Notes: a model not told the origin generated them from the sequence alone. Shown: positions 54,710-64,000, numbered from the stretch's first letter. The stretch: DNA of 64,000 nt from Litorimonas taeanensis (GCF_003634015.1 NZ_RBII01000002.1:399597-463596), one strand, 5' to 3'. Made by a program: numbers and translations.

Positions 54710-56104
54710 CTAAGCGTTGATACTGGGTAAGCAGAGGCGGAAATGCGTCCCTGTTGAATCTGTTCGTACGAGCGTTAAATCGCCATTTTGGGCAATGGCG
54801 AGTTCTTTTGATATTGATAGCCCCAAACCCGTACTCCCAGCCTCGCCGCGCGAAGCCGCGAAAGCCAAGAACAAATTCTTCTCTGCTCTCTCTGGTAAAC
54901 CTGGGCCATTATCAACAATGTCAATATAGACAACTTCATCAGTTTCCTCTGAAGAAACGTGAATCCGCGATGTGGGTCGCCCTGCCATCGCCTGCGCCGC
55001 ATTACGGAATAAATTATGTAAAATCCGGTATGTCTGATCAGGGTCGGCTATAATTTGCAGGTCAGATGGCACCTTGTTTTTAAAGTGAAGGCTTGGATAT
55101 TGTGCCATCGTGTCGCCTGCGACTTCGCCCAAAAGGAAAGAAATGCGAATGGGCTCAACATCAGGGTCCGCCGTATCAGCGCGGCTATATGCCAAGACTT
55201 CTTCTGTCAGCCCTACACCTCGCTCAACGGTTCTAACAAGCTTCTCCCCCATATCGACCACCTTCTCATCTTTATGGGTGGTCAGTCGATCAGAAACTAA
55301 AAGGGCCGTTGAGAGAACATTCCGCAAGTCATGATTAATTTTCGCAACCGACAGGCCCAAGCCCGCAAGACGTTCTCTTTGCCGAAAGGCCGACCGTAGA
55401 GACTGTTTTAAATCATAAAATTCTCGCTCTAATTCGCCGAGCTCATCTTTACGGTGATTTGAACGTCCAATATTTTGTCGACGTTGGGGGTTTTCTCGGA
55501 AGGCTTGCATGCCGCGTAAGAGTTGCTGCAAAGGCCGAACAATCACCATTACCATAGCAAAATATATAAAGGCGCCTGTAATTATGGCGATAGCAAGTGA
55601 CAGTAAAAAAATGCGTTCGGAATACTCCCAAAGCTCTGCCCGCATGGCCTGCCTTGGAATAATTAGCTCCATTTTTTCTTGGCCCTCAACGGGGGAATTA
55701 GCGATAACACGCAAGCGGTCTTCACCTGTGGCAAAGAAGTCTCCGAACGTATCGCGGAAAAGCGGTAATCGCTTTGGATGCCGCATATCGACTTCGATAT
55801 AGTTCACAGTATTTGGCGGCATACCGAGTAACAAAGAAGTCATACCATCCTGCTTTGTTGCCAAGAGCTCAATATCTGTTTGCCGCATAAAGTCCCCCGA
55901 AAGAACTTCTGTAGCTTCATAATCAGGAACGCTTGTTAAAGCTTGATTTAATATTCCCGCCTGCTCGATGCGTTCCAGCAAACGGTTCTGCCGATAAAGC
56001 GCGGCCGAAGGGATGAATATGACAAGCTCCGCCAGCATGACAAAGCCAATCGTCATCATGAGGAGCTTCGCCGAAAGGCGGCGGGCTATATAGCCGTCAA
56101 ACAT
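54710..56104 (-). CDS. orphan sensor histidine kinase
   Basis: TM helices at about 13-33 and 165-190 enclose a periplasmic sensor domain, then HAMP, then a helical region with INHDLRN (His phospho-acceptor), NLFRNAAQAM (N box), DNGPGLP (G1) and GSTGLGLSIS (G2). The Asn-rich RN box is typical of kinases with HDLRN rather than HELRTP. No response regulator is adjacent; the REC proteins at 47.5-52.8 kb are candidates. Confidence 0.88.
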   Translation of the reverse strand: MFDGYIARRLSAKLLMMTIGFVMLAELVIFIPSAALYRQNRLLERIEQAGILNQALTSVPDYEATEVLSGDFMRQTDIELLATKQDGMTSLLLGMPPNTVNYIEVDMRHPKRLPLFRDTFGDFFATGEDRLRVIANSPVEGQEKMELIIPRQAMRAELWEYSERIFLLSLAIAIITGAFIYFAMVMVIVRPLQQLLRGMQAFRENPQRRQNIGRSNHRKDELGELEREFYDLKQSLRSAFRQRERLAGLGLSVAKINHDLRNVLSTALLVSDRLTTHKDEKVVDMGEKLVRTVERGVGLTEEVLAYSRADTADPDVEPIRISFLLGEVAGDTMAQYPSLHFKNKVPSDLQIIADPDQTYRILHNLFRNAAQAMAGRPTSRIHVSSEETDEVVYIDIVDNGPGLPERAEKNLFLAFAASRGEAGSTGLGLSISKELAIAQNGDLTLVRTDSTGTHFRLCLPSINA

Positions 56105-56176
56105 TGTTTTGCGTTAGCCTGTTATCCGTAAATATAAAAGGGTACCATCATGCTACCCTGATACTCTTTAATAAGC

Positions 56177-57616
56177 TCAATGAAACTTTGCAAAAAAACC
56201 TGCCAATTTCTTTGTTTTCGGAGAAAACAGAGCGTCTGTGTACCAAGAGCCCGCAGCCCGCTTCACAATTTCTGACCGTGTCGGATAAGGCGAGATAAAA
56301 GCCGTGAGTCCACGAATTTTTATCCCATTGGCCATCGCAAGCGATATTAATTGAATGATGTCACCCGCGCCTTCACCAACACAAGAAGCCCCAAGAATTT
56401 TTCCTTTTGGCGTTGCCACAATTTTTAGGCCGCCTTGCGTATTCCGTTCCGCAATCGCTCGATCATTCTCATCAAAGGCCCAATGAACGACTTTCACATC
56501 GCCATGATCTTTGCGCGCTTGAGCCTCTGTTAATCCAATTGACCCTAACTCCGGTTCGGAATAAATCGCTGCAGGCATTCGGTCTGTCGTGGCTTTGGCA
56601 AGTAATCGCCCTAGGGCTGGCGGCATAAAATAGAAATTTTTGATCAAGGCACTCGCATGATGTCCTGCGGCATGTGTTAACCCGCCCATATCTTTGGCGA
56701 CGTCCCCTGCAGCATATATCCGCTTATTACTTGTACGCAGGTCTGGGTCGACTTCTATACCACGCTTGTCATATTGAACATTTGCCGCTTCTAGATTTAA
56801 TCCCGACACAGAGGGTTTACGACCCGCCGCGACCAAGAGGTGCGACCCTGACAAGATTTCACCGCTTTCAAGTTCAATTTCGACACCATTTTCTGATTTG
56901 CGCACTGCCTTGGTCGTGACTGGTGCGCGGAAGGTTACGCCTTCCTCTTCCAATGCCTTTACTAATACCTTTGCATGTTCCGGCTCGGATCGACCTAAAG
57001 GCTCGGATACATCAATAATCGTCACGTCACTTCCTAGGCGGCGAAAGGCTTGACCCAATTCAAGCCCAATTGGGCCAGCGCCGATGACGAGTAAATGTTT
57101 CGGCAGGCTATCCACCGTGAAAATGTTTTCGTTTGTTAAATACGGCGTTTCTGACAGTCCTGGGATTGGCGGCGCAGAAGCCCGCGAACCTGTGGCAATA
57201 ACAAAGCGTTTCGCGATCACCTCTGTTGTATCTGATTCAATCGTTTTGGTATCCTTAAACCGCGCATATTCTCTTATGACAGTACAGCCTAGGCCTTCAA
57301 ATCTTTCTTGGCTATCAACAGGGGCAATTGTCTCGATGACGCCTTTCACATGCGCTTTCACGGCTTCAAAGTCGACCTTGGGTTTGACAGGCTTGATGCC
57401 GAAGACTTTTCCCGCGGTCTGAGCATGTGCTGCTTTACCAGCCGCAATCATGGCCTTTGAAGGAACGCAACCCGTATTCAGGCAGTCCCCGCCCATATCT
57501 TCGGCTTCGAACAAGACCACAGACCGACCCAGCTGAGCCGCACCTGACGCAACAGACAGACCCGCAGAGCCAGCACCGATGACACAAATATCAACATTAT
57601 AAAGTGTTTTAGTCAT
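56177..57616 (-). CDS. FAD-dependent pyridine nucleotide-disulfide oxidoreductase
   Basis: FAD motif VIGAGSAGLSVA, redox disulfide GGDCLNTGCVPSK (CX4C), NAD motif LVIGAGPIGLELGQ, and the dimerisation domain with SEPELGSIGLTEAQA. The end reads SPYPTRSEIVKRAAG rather than the lipoamide dehydrogenase HPHP, so it is the mercuric-reductase-like or MerA-like branch without a metal-binding head. Its neighbour on the same strand, 10 bp upstream, is a TVP38-type membrane protein. Confidence 0.9.
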   Translation of the reverse strand: MTKTLYNVDICVIGAGSAGLSVASGAAQLGRSVVLFEAEDMGGDCLNTGCVPSKAMIAAGKAAHAQTAGKVFGIKPVKPKVDFEAVKAHVKGVIETIAPVDSQERFEGLGCTVIREYARFKDTKTIESDTTEVIAKRFVIATGSRASAPPIPGLSETPYLTNENIFTVDSLPKHLLVIGAGPIGLELGQAFRRLGSDVTIIDVSEPLGRSEPEHAKVLVKALEEEGVTFRAPVTTKAVRKSENGVEIELESGEILSGSHLLVAAGRKPSVSGLNLEAANVQYDKRGIEVDPDLRTSNKRIYAAGDVAKDMGGLTHAAGHHASALIKNFYFMPPALGRLLAKATTDRMPAAIYSEPELGSIGLTEAQARKDHGDVKVVHWAFDENDRAIAERNTQGGLKIVATPKGKILGASCVGEGAGDIIQLISLAMANGIKIRGLTAFISPYPTRSEIVKRAAGSWYTDALFSPKTKKLAGFFAKFH

Positions 57617-57626
57617 TTCAATTCTC

Positions 57627-58382
57627 TTATTTTATCGCAGGTTTTTTAAATAATTTCTTATAGAGAGTCGGCAATAACGCGACCAAAGCTAAAGCAAAAA
57701 AGGCAGGAAGGAAATTAGCGCCGGCCTCTTTGACTAAGGCCCCGACATTTGCCGTCTCGCCTGCTTCTGCAGCGGCTAATAACGTCCCCCGCAAGCCAGA
57801 CCCAATTAAAGTATAGGCAATCGTTCCCGGAATAATGCCTAGGGCGGTTGATATAAAATAGTCGCGAAACTTCGCGCCCAAAATAGCAGGTGCAATATTG
57901 ACGACAGCAAAAGGGAAAATAGGGATGAGCCTTAGAGTAAACATATAAGACAAAGCATTTTCATTAAAGCCTTTTTCCATCTTGGCGAGGAAAGGGCCGG
58001 CAATGGTTTTTAAGGTCGCGCCAATTGAAGACTTAGCCGCAAGGAATAAAATACAAGCCCCTATTGTAGCCCCTATAATTACGGCGGGCGCGCCAACAAA
58101 CACACCAAACAAAAAACCGCCCCCAATAGTCAAAGCACTCGCAGGGACCATAAATGCTGTCGCTGCAACATAAATTCCTATGAAAGCAATCAGGACAAGC
58201 CAAAAATTATTCTCGACAAGAGTGTTCAAATACACTGCGTTTTCACCAAGCGCTTGTGGCGACAACTGATTTTGCCAACCTTGCGACAACGCCAAGGCAA
58301 GCCCGGCCAATATAATGTAAAGCGGCCAGAGCTTCACCCAGAGGGATGCGGGCTTGACTGCGACCTGTTGTTCTTCTGTCAT
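57627..58382 (-). CDS. TVP38/TMEM64 (DedA-related) membrane protein
   Basis: Five to six membrane segments. The conserved core is AFMVPASALTIGGGFLFGVFVGAPAVIIGATIGACI and RLIPIFPFAVVNIAPAILG with SNARE-associated/VTT features. Function in lipid scrambling or transport is known for relatives but not for this group. The pair with a disulfide reductase is common in alphaproteobacteria and suggests the two act on one substrate. The gap 58383-58752 holds the rpmH promoter. Confidence 0.88.
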   Translation of the reverse strand: MTEEQQVAVKPASLWVKLWPLYIILAGLALALSQGWQNQLSPQALGENAVYLNTLVENNFWLVLIAFIGIYVAATAFMVPASALTIGGGFLFGVFVGAPAVIIGATIGACILFLAAKSSIGATLKTIAGPFLAKMEKGFNENALSYMFTLRLIPIFPFAVVNIAPAILGAKFRDYFISTALGIIPGTIAYTLIGSGLRGTLLAAAEAGETANVGALVKEAGANFLPAFFALALVALLPTLYKKLFKKPAIK

Positions 58383-58631
58383 TTTCCTACCTGTATTTAT
58401 ATTATGCCGTCTCGTCTTTCAGTCGAACAGGCAAGCCTTCTTTGTATAACGTCGTTACGAGCGAAAAGCCTCATTCAAATTTGTAGCGCTACATAAAGGG
58501 GCTTTTCTCATTTGGCTTCTCACAAGCGTTCACCTTTTTGTGTTAAACTGTTCAACGGGTATTCAAAGGAATGTGAGCCATGCCGACCGTTATATTGTCA
58601 TTTATTCCCTGCTTTTCTCGAAAGGCTATGC

Positions 58632-58660
58632 TTGACAGCGCCCGCGCATCCTCTTATGGG
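58632..58660 (+). promoter_or_regulatory. sigma-70-type promoter for rpmH
   Basis: TTGACA (58632-58637), a 17-bp spacer and TATGGG (58655-58660). About 92 bp before the rpmH start. Confidence 0.6.
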
Positions 58661-58752
58661 ACGCCTCTTGAATTCAGATGTTTACTGATATGGGCTTTAG
58701 GCCGTATGGATAACATCTATATTAGCCTTTTTTATGCTCCTTGGAGACTGAA

Positions 58753-58887
58753 ATGAAACGTACATTCCAACCTTCTGTTTTGGTTCGCAAACGCCGCCAC
58801 GGTTTCCGTTCGCGCATGGCTACCAAAGCGGGTCGTCAAATTCTTTCACGCCGTCGTGCAAAGGGCCGTAAGGTCCTTTCCGCATAA
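58753..58887 (+). CDS. rpmH: 50S ribosomal protein L34
   Basis: 44 residues, [20 protein letters not shown] then ATKAGRQIL and RRRAKGRK, textbook L34. First gene of the rpmH-rnpA-yidC-yihA-argB run. Confidence 0.98.
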   Translation: MKRTFQPSVLVRKRRHGFRSRMATKAGRQILSRRRAKGRKVLSA

Positions 58888-58918
58888 GCGTAACCTAGAC
58901 GGTTCAGGCTCACCGTTT

Positions 58919-59332
58919 ATGACGGGTGCCTCAAAAGAAATTTCAAAACTCGGCGTGCTGAAAAAGCGGGCCGAGTTTTTGTATGTCCGAAACGGAGTTT
59001 ATCGCGCGCAAGGGGGGCTGGTTATTCAAATGCGCGCGAATCCTGAGCAATCAGGTCTCCGCGTTGGCTTCACTGCCACCAAAAAAATCGGTAATGCCGT
59101 TAGGCGAAATCGGGCCAAACGCCGTATGCGAGAGCTTGCCCGAGCTCTCTTACCGCAATATGGCCTTGCTGGGCATGACTATGTTTTCATCGCCCGCGAC
59201 AACACAACCACACGAGAATGGACAGCTTTGCTTGACGACGCGCAAAAAGCCCTCATAACGCTTGGCAAACGCCATGGGCCTAAGAACCCTATGAATTCTA
59301 TTATTAAAGACACGAAAAAAGCAGACAGATGA
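58919..59332 (+). CDS. rnpA: ribonuclease P protein component
   Basis: RnpA motif KKIGNAVRRNRAKRRMREL (RNR box) after GFTATK, with LKKRAEFL at the start. Binds RNase P RNA for tRNA 5' processing. The ATG at 58919 (MTGASKEISK) is chosen; the longer frame from 58856 would overlap rpmH. Overlaps yidC by 4 bp. Confidence 0.96.
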   Translation: MTGASKEISKLGVLKKRAEFLYVRNGVYRAQGGLVIQMRANPEQSGLRVGFTATKKIGNAVRRNRAKRRMRELARALLPQYGLAGHDYVFIARDNTTTREWTALLDDAQKALITLGKRHGPKNPMNSIIKDTKKADR

Positions 59333-61113
59333 ACGAACAAAGAAATTTCATCCTTGCCATGGTGCTCTCAGCACTGGTTTTGATCGGATATTGGGTGTTT
59401 TACCAAGGTCCCGCCGTTGAAAAAGCAAAAGCCAATGCAGAACAAGAAATGGCGCGCGCTAAAGCCGAGCAATCCCTTAATGGTACTGTATCAAACGAAG
59501 TCTCTTCGCCGATTAAGCTCCTGCCGCGTGAAAACCTTGTTGGACAAGGCACGCGTATCAAAATCGACTCGCCGAGTATTCGCGGTAGCTTTTTGACCAC
59601 AGGCGCCCATTTGGATGATGTCACCCTAAAAAATTATGATGAAACATTAGATGCCGCGGATGGACAAGTCTCATTATTGTCTCCGGAAGGTTCTGAAAAA
59701 GCGGCATATATCACGGATAACTGGGTGAAGGCTGGATTAGGCACACAAGGGTTTGATACACCTTGGGCTGTGATTTCTGGCACAACCCTAACCCCTGAAA
59801 CTCCTGTAACGCTTGGCTATACGGGCGATGGTTATGAAGTCCGCCGCACTATGAGCATTGATGATCGTTACCTCATCACTCTTGAGGATGTTGTCACCAA
59901 TACATCAGGCAGCGAAATTGCCCTGCAGCGCAAAGGCGTCACACGTCAACACAGCTTACCCGATGACTTGACCAATTTCTTTATTATTCAAGAGGGCCCA
60001 ATTTCCATCGTCGATAATGGCTATAGTGACATGAAATATAAAAGCCTGCGTAAAAAAGGTGACTGGACAGAAACAGGCACCTCTGGCTGGGTTGGTTTGA
60101 CGGATAAATATTGGCTTTTGGCGGCCATCGCTCCGCAAGAGAAAACTATCACCGCAGAGCGCCGATTCAGAACCATAAATGATCAAGACGTATACGAAAC
60201 ATCCTATACATTAGCCGCCACAACGCTCACCGCTGGCGCGTCTATCACATCAAAGGGGTATATGTTCTCTGGCGCGAAAGATCGCGACGTATTGAAGACT
60301 TATGAGAAAGACCTTGGCATTGCCCAAATGGAACGGGCCATTGATTGGGGTTTTGTTGGCATTTTAGTGAAACCTATTTACTGGGCGCTGTCGCGCCTTG
60401 GCGAACTCTTTGGTAATTTTGGTATCGGTATCTTGGCGCTGACCTTAATTATTAAACTCTTCATGTTCCCGCTCTTTAATAAACAATATGAGAGTCAGGC
60501 AAAAATGAAAAAAGTTCAGCCTAAACTCAAGAAACTGCAAGAGCGCTACAAAGAAGACCGCGTAAAGCTACAACAAGAAATGATGGCGCTATATAAGCGT
60601 GAGGGAGCAAACCCTGTTGCAGGGTGTCTGCCCATTATTCCAACCATCTTTGTTTTCTTTGCGCTATATAAATCTGTCTTTATCAATATTGATATGCGCC
60701 ACGCGCCATTTTTTGGCTGGATCCAAGATTTGTCCGCGAAAGACCCATTATCTATTCTAAACCTATTCGGCGCTCTACCGTGGAGCGGAGACCCATTTGG
60801 CATCGCTTTCCTCGCCATTGGGCCACTGGCCATTCTCTACGGTATTTCAATGAGCCTTATGTACACGCTCACCCCTCCAGCAGGGGGCGGAGAACAGGCC
60901 GAGATGATGCAAAAAATGATGAAGTGGATGCCTTGGATATTCATGTTTGTTTTGGCGCCATTCCCTGCAGGCCTTCTGCTTTACTGGGTTTGGAACAATG
61001 TTCTCTCATTCGGCCAACAATATTACATCACACGTAAGTTTAAGGTTGATACCCCAATTGATGCTTTCTTTAGAAAGCTTACAGGTAAGGCAGAACCTGA
61101 AGCGCCCAAATAG
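59329..61113 (+). CDS. yidC: membrane protein insertase YidC
   Basis: N-terminal anchor (about 7-25), large periplasmic P1 domain (50-330) and the conserved five-helix core with ALTLIIKLFMFPLFNKQYESQAKM, GANPVAGCLPIIPTIFVFFALYKS, and the YWVWNNVLSFGQQYYI end. 594 residues, Gram-negative form. Inserts and folds inner-membrane proteins with or without Sec. Confidence 0.98.
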   Translation: MNEQRNFILAMVLSALVLIGYWVFYQGPAVEKAKANAEQEMARAKAEQSLNGTVSNEVSSPIKLLPRENLVGQGTRIKIDSPSIRGSFLTTGAHLDDVTLKNYDETLDAADGQVSLLSPEGSEKAAYITDNWVKAGLGTQGFDTPWAVISGTTLTPETPVTLGYTGDGYEVRRTMSIDDRYLITLEDVVTNTSGSEIALQRKGVTRQHSLPDDLTNFFIIQEGPISIVDNGYSDMKYKSLRKKGDWTETGTSGWVGLTDKYWLLAAIAPQEKTITAERRFRTINDQDVYETSYTLAATTLTAGASITSKGYMFSGAKDRDVLKTYEKDLGIAQMERAIDWGFVGILVKPIYWALSRLGELFGNFGIGILALTLIIKLFMFPLFNKQYESQAKMKKVQPKLKKLQERYKEDRVKLQQEMMALYKREGANPVAGCLPIIPTIFVFFALYKSVFINIDMRHAPFFGWIQDLSAKDPLSILNLFGALPWSGDPFGIAFLAIGPLAILYGISMSLMYTLTPPAGGGEQAEMMQKMMKWMPWIFMFVLAPFPAGLLLYWVWNNVLSFGQQYYITRKFKVDTPIDAFFRKLTGKAEPEAPK

Positions 61114-61130
61114 GCGCTTTGGTCAACCCC

Positions 61131-61823
61131 GTGACGGAGACACCCACATCTGAACATATGGCCCCTGAGGAAGAAATACTTTCTCAGGAAGATATTGAAC
61201 GCGGCCGCCTTCTGTTTGCACGTGATGTCGATTTTATGCGTAGCGCGGTAAGCCTTGAAACCTTACCGCCGCCTGACCTGCCCGAAGTTTGTTTTGCAGG
61301 CCGGTCAAATGTAGGAAAGTCCTCTTTGATTAACGCCCTTACAAACCGTAAAGGTCTAGCGCGCGCCTCTAATACGCCGGGCCGTACACGAGAGCTGAAT
61401 TACTTTAATGTTGATGGACGTCTATTTCTCGTGGATCTACCCGGATTTGGTTATGCCAAGGCCTCAAAATCAGACATTGCGCGCTGGCAAATTTTGACCA
61501 AGGCCTATTTACGGGGCCGTGCGGGTCTGCGCCGTGTCTTTTTATTGATAGATAGCCGCCACGGAATCAAACCTTCCGATATCGAAGTTATGGAAATGCT
61601 CGACGAAGCCGCTGTAACCTATCAATTGGTCCTGACCAAAACCGATAAGTTAAAAAAGGGCCAGTTAGAAAAAGTTTATAAGGCCACGCAAAAACGAATT
61701 AAAAAACGCCCTGCCGCCTATCCAAATGTGATGAAAACAAGTTCTGAGAAAAAAGACGGGCTTGATTCATTACGGGCTGAAATTGCTGACTTGGCGCTGC
61801 CAGAGAATTTGGCTAAGAAGTGA
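61131..61823 (+). CDS. yihA: ribosome biogenesis GTP-binding protein YihA/YsxC (EngB)
   Basis: G1 FAGRSNVGKSSL, G3 DLPGFGYAKA, G4 TKTDK. Small GTPase needed for large-subunit assembly. Start unclear: GTG at 61131 or TTG at 61119, both with weak ribosome sites; the region before MAPEEE is unlike the family. Stop overlaps the start of argB. Confidence 0.93.
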   Translation: MTETPTSEHMAPEEEILSQEDIERGRLLFARDVDFMRSAVSLETLPPPDLPEVCFAGRSNVGKSSLINALTNRKGLARASNTPGRTRELNYFNVDGRLFLVDLPGFGYAKASKSDIARWQILTKAYLRGRAGLRRVFLLIDSRHGIKPSDIEVMEMLDEAAVTYQLVLTKTDKLKKGQLEKVYKATQKRIKKRPAAYPNVMKTSSEKKDGLDSLRAEIADLALPENLAKK

Positions 61824-62689
61824 GCCTTATGAAACGCCGCGCCAATGAAAACAGCTGGAATACTGCACAAGTCCTTTCAGAAGCCTTGCCGTTTATCCAG
61901 CGCCATGCCGAACGCACAATTGTCGTAAAATTTGGTGGCAATGCGATGGGCGATGAAGAGCTAACCCAACAATTTGCAAATGATATTGTGTTGCTGCGCC
62001 AATGCGGCCTGCGCCCTGTTGTCGTCCATGGCGGCGGGCCACAAATTGGGTCCATGCTTAAGCGCCTTGATATCAAGTCAGAATTTGTTGACGGGCTTCG
62101 CGTAACAGACATGGAAACTGTTGGTGTAGCAGAAATGGTTCTCTCGGGTGCCATTAACAAATCTATTGTCGCAGCTATCAATCAAGCCGGCGGACGCGCC
62201 GTCGGATTTTCTGGACGTGATGCAGGATTAATAACGGCCGAAGCCGTTAATGCTGACCTTGGCTTTACAGGGCACCCTATCGCCGTTGACCCGCTTGTTA
62301 TTCATACATTAGCAAATGCGCGACCCGGTTTTATTCCTGTTATTTCGCCTATCAGCGGCGGCAAGAATGGTGAAAGCTTTAATGTCAATGCTGACACTGC
62401 CGCTGGCGTCATTGCCGGAGCTCTGAATGCCGCGCGGTTGATGCTGTTAACTGATATTGAAGGCGTGATGGATGCGAATAAGAACCTTCTGACAGATTTG
62501 TCTATCAGGGATGCTCGCGGCTTAATCGAAGACGGAACAGCCAATGGCGGTATGATTCCAAAACTAAATACGGCGATTGACGCCATTGAAGATGGTGTGG
62601 AAGCCGTTGTCATTTTAGACGGAAGGCGCGCGCATGGGCTTTTGGTTGAACTCTTTACCGATATGGGTGCAGGGACATTAATTAGATGA
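61820..62689 (+). CDS. argB: acetylglutamate kinase
   Basis: Phosphorylates N-acetylglutamate in arginine synthesis. VVKFGGNAMGD, VVVHGGGPQIG, NADTAAG and GMIPKL motifs are clear. GTG at 61820 overlaps the yihA stop; ATG at 61829 is an alternative. Arginine-sensitive forms carry an N-terminal helix as here. Confidence 0.96.
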   Translation: MSLMKRRANENSWNTAQVLSEALPFIQRHAERTIVVKFGGNAMGDEELTQQFANDIVLLRQCGLRPVVVHGGGPQIGSMLKRLDIKSEFVDGLRVTDMETVGVAEMVLSGAINKSIVAAINQAGGRAVGFSGRDAGLITAEAVNADLGFTGHPIAVDPLVIHTLANARPGFIPVISPISGGKNGESFNVNADTAAGVIAGALNAARLMLLTDIEGVMDANKNLLTDLSIRDARGLIEDGTANGGMIPKLNTAIDAIEDGVEAVVILDGRRAHGLLVELFTDMGAGTLIR

Positions 62690-63813
62690 GAAAACAGGTC
62701 ACATTAGCCTTAACACTCGCTTTTGCATTGAGTGGTTTTCCTGCCACAGCTTCTGCCCAAACGTCCGAAACAGACACAAATTCCGTCGAAATCATTAATC
62801 CCGCCAACACGGCATCGTGGAATATTTGCAATGAAACCTCTTTCATTCTCCGCCTTGCCCACGCCACCCTTCGAGATGGTCAAATCAAAGCCAAAGGGTG
62901 GCGCGAAGCCCAGCCCGGTCAGTGTATAGTAGAGACCATCGTCGAAAATGCTCCACGCTTTTTATATGCGGAAAGCAGCCCCATCCATCGCGGCGGCATT
63001 CGGGAATGGAAAGGCGAAGCCACTCTATGCGCCAAAGATACGGATTTTGAATCCGCCGCGACAGATAATTGCCGCGTTCAAAATCTAGAAACACGGCCAT
63101 ATTTTGCTGTTAAGCCCGGCGAGGACACAACAACATTAATCGAACCCGCCGATTTTGGTGAGAACGCCCTAACCGCAGGTACACAAAGGTTACTGCGCGA
63201 TGCAGGGTATAAAATTACTGCGATAGACGGCATGCCAGGGCGCCGTACTGCAAGGTCTCTACGCGAATTTCAAAAGAAAGAGGCGTTGGATGATTTACCC
63301 GAGGGCGAGGCCTTAATTTCCGCTTTGGCTATCTCCGCGGCAGCCAAAACTAAAGAGATCGGATTAGAATTTTGTAATAAGAGCGACAGCCGCATTTATA
63401 CGGCCATTGGCTTGCAAGAGGACGGAAACTGGACCTCGCGAGGGTGGTGGGAGCTAGCGCCCGAAAGCTGTGTCAGACCCGTCACGGAAGACTTAAAAGG
63501 CCTAGACGTTCACTATTATGCTTTGAAAGAATCTCTGCCGGGGCCTGCCAATGACGTTACGGCTATTCTGACAGGTACAGGGGATGCGGCCATTAATGAA
63601 AGAGCCGATCTGAAACTTCGTTCCATCGCCACCATTCCTGCACAGTTCTGTATTGCAGAAGCACAGTTCTCGGCTCTGGGGCGCGAAATGTGTCTGGAAA
63701 GCGGATATGGCGTAGCCAATTTTCGCCCGTTACCAACGGATAAAGAAAGCCTGACAATTTCGCTCACAAATGAAGATTTTGCCCAATCTGGCCCCGCAGG
63801 ATTGCGGCAATAA
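62686..63813 (+). CDS. secreted DUF1036 protein with a peptidoglycan-binding-like middle
   Basis: Signal peptide to about residue 24 (ATASA-QT). Two DUF1036-like halves, each beginning with a C-N-E/K-T/S motif and containing a GWWE or KGW-type Trp: WNICNETSF...KGWREAQPG (about 45-80) and LEFCNKSDSRIY...SRGWWELAP (about 228-262). Between them (163-200) AGTQRLLRDAGYKITAIDGMPGRRTARSLREFQ fits a PGB_1 peptidoglycan-binding fold. Overlaps argB by 4 bp. Function unknown. Confidence 0.78.
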   Translation: MRKQVTLALTLAFALSGFPATASAQTSETDTNSVEIINPANTASWNICNETSFILRLAHATLRDGQIKAKGWREAQPGQCIVETIVENAPRFLYAESSPIHRGGIREWKGEATLCAKDTDFESAATDNCRVQNLETRPYFAVKPGEDTTTLIEPADFGENALTAGTQRLLRDAGYKITAIDGMPGRRTARSLREFQKKEALDDLPEGEALISALAISAAAKTKEIGLEFCNKSDSRIYTAIGLQEDGNWTSRGWWELAPESCVRPVTEDLKGLDVHYYALKESLPGPANDVTAILTGTGDAAINERADLKLRSIATIPAQFCIAEAQFSALGREMCLESGYGVANFRPLPTDKESLTISLTNEDFAQSGPAGLRQ

Positions 63814-63879
63814 ACCCTCTTTTATCTCTGGCTGGTCTTGCGCCTTGCCCCTCACGGCTTGCCCGTCTAAGCGAAGCTT

Positions 63880-64000
63880 ATGCCTGATACATCCCACTTT
63901 GATTCCTCGGACCTTGCCCATATCCGCCATTGGATATTCGATCTCGACAACACGCTTTACCGCGCAGATGCCAAGTTCTTTGGTCAAATTGACACCAAGA
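63880..64000 (+). CDS. HAD-family pyrimidine 5'-nucleotidase, N-terminal part (3' end outside window)
   Basis: A start ATG at 63880 opens a frame that stays open to the window edge, reading MPDTSHFDSSDLAHIRHW then IFDLDNTLYR, the HAD catalytic motif of the pyrimidine 5'-nucleotidase group. Follows argB and DUF1036 as in other alphaproteobacteria. Only 40 residues are visible. Confidence 0.85.
   Translation, partial: MPDTSHFDSSDLAHIRHWIFDLDNTLYRADAKFFGQIDTK

Noticed and set aside
58580-58756. 58-codon frame just upstream of and overlapping rpmH
   Set aside because: It contains the likely rpmH promoter (TTGACA-N17-TATGGG), has no ribosome site I trust, and no family resemblance; treated as chance.
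58383-58760. Possible replication origin next to rpmH-rnpA, as in E. coli
   Set aside because: No DnaA boxes seen, and in alphaproteobacteria this gene run is not at oriC.

Overview
The window looks like a chromosomal segment of a marine alphaproteobacterium of the Caulobacterales/Hyphomonadaceae type. The evidence is a TrcR (DUF1013) cell-cycle regulator, an RcdA-like (DUF1465) regulator of CtrA degradation, a DUF1192 protein, the gene order rpmH-rnpA-yidC-yihA-argB-(DUF1036 protein)-HAD nucleotidase, Kdo-LPS genes, and GGAAC-N16-CGTT/AGTT boxes of the EcfG general stress response. By eye the GC content is moderate, roughly half, which would suit the Hellea/Litorimonas side of the family; this placement is inference. 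I see no rRNA, tRNA, transposase, prophage or CRISPR array.

Layout. 1-9 kb: end of an alkaline phosphatase, a D-amino-acid-oxidase-type flavoprotein, PhnA/YjdM, cysS, a ClpP-fold membrane-anchored protein, a Lys/Met-rich secreted repeat protein, folE and a porin. 9-11 kb: a dCache sensor fused to a pentameric ligand-gated ion channel. 11-15 kb: sdaA and glpD-glpR. 15-20 kb: a tight four-gene operon (AfsA-type hotdog enzyme, flavin amine oxidase, HemN-like radical SAM enzyme, alpha/beta hydrolase) behind a promoter flanked by two related operator-like palindromes; this is a plausible undescribed signal or metabolite pathway. 20-22 kb: a histidine phosphatase, kdsD and a lipoprotein. 22-25 kb: cysNC and a cysD with an N-terminal helix-turn-helix-like extension, whose promoter lies between two GTGGGA/TCCCAC palindromes, suggesting a self-regulating enzyme. 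25-30 kb: trcR with a leader terminator, DUF1192, rcdA, rpmE, kdsA, suhB and efp. 30-35 kb: an ABC permease/M1 peptidase fusion with its ATPase. 35-42 kb: gspEFGHIJKLM without gspC or gspD.

42-58 kb: ada, a TadG/VWA protein, purT, a MarR regulator, three stand-alone receiver proteins, a TerB-like protein, a cluster of DnaA boxes in front of a lone ParB-domain gene, a divergent EcfG-type stress locus with a 57-residue membrane protein, an SDR, gamma-glutamyltranspeptidase, an orphan histidine kinase, and a flavin disulfide reductase with a TVP38-type membrane protein. 58-64 kb: the ribosome/RNase P/membrane-insertase operon, argB, a DUF1036 protein and the start of a HAD nucleotidase.

A recurring oddity is short tandem arrays (2-4 copies of 15-17 bp) at gene ends, in gene starts and between genes, at seven or more places.
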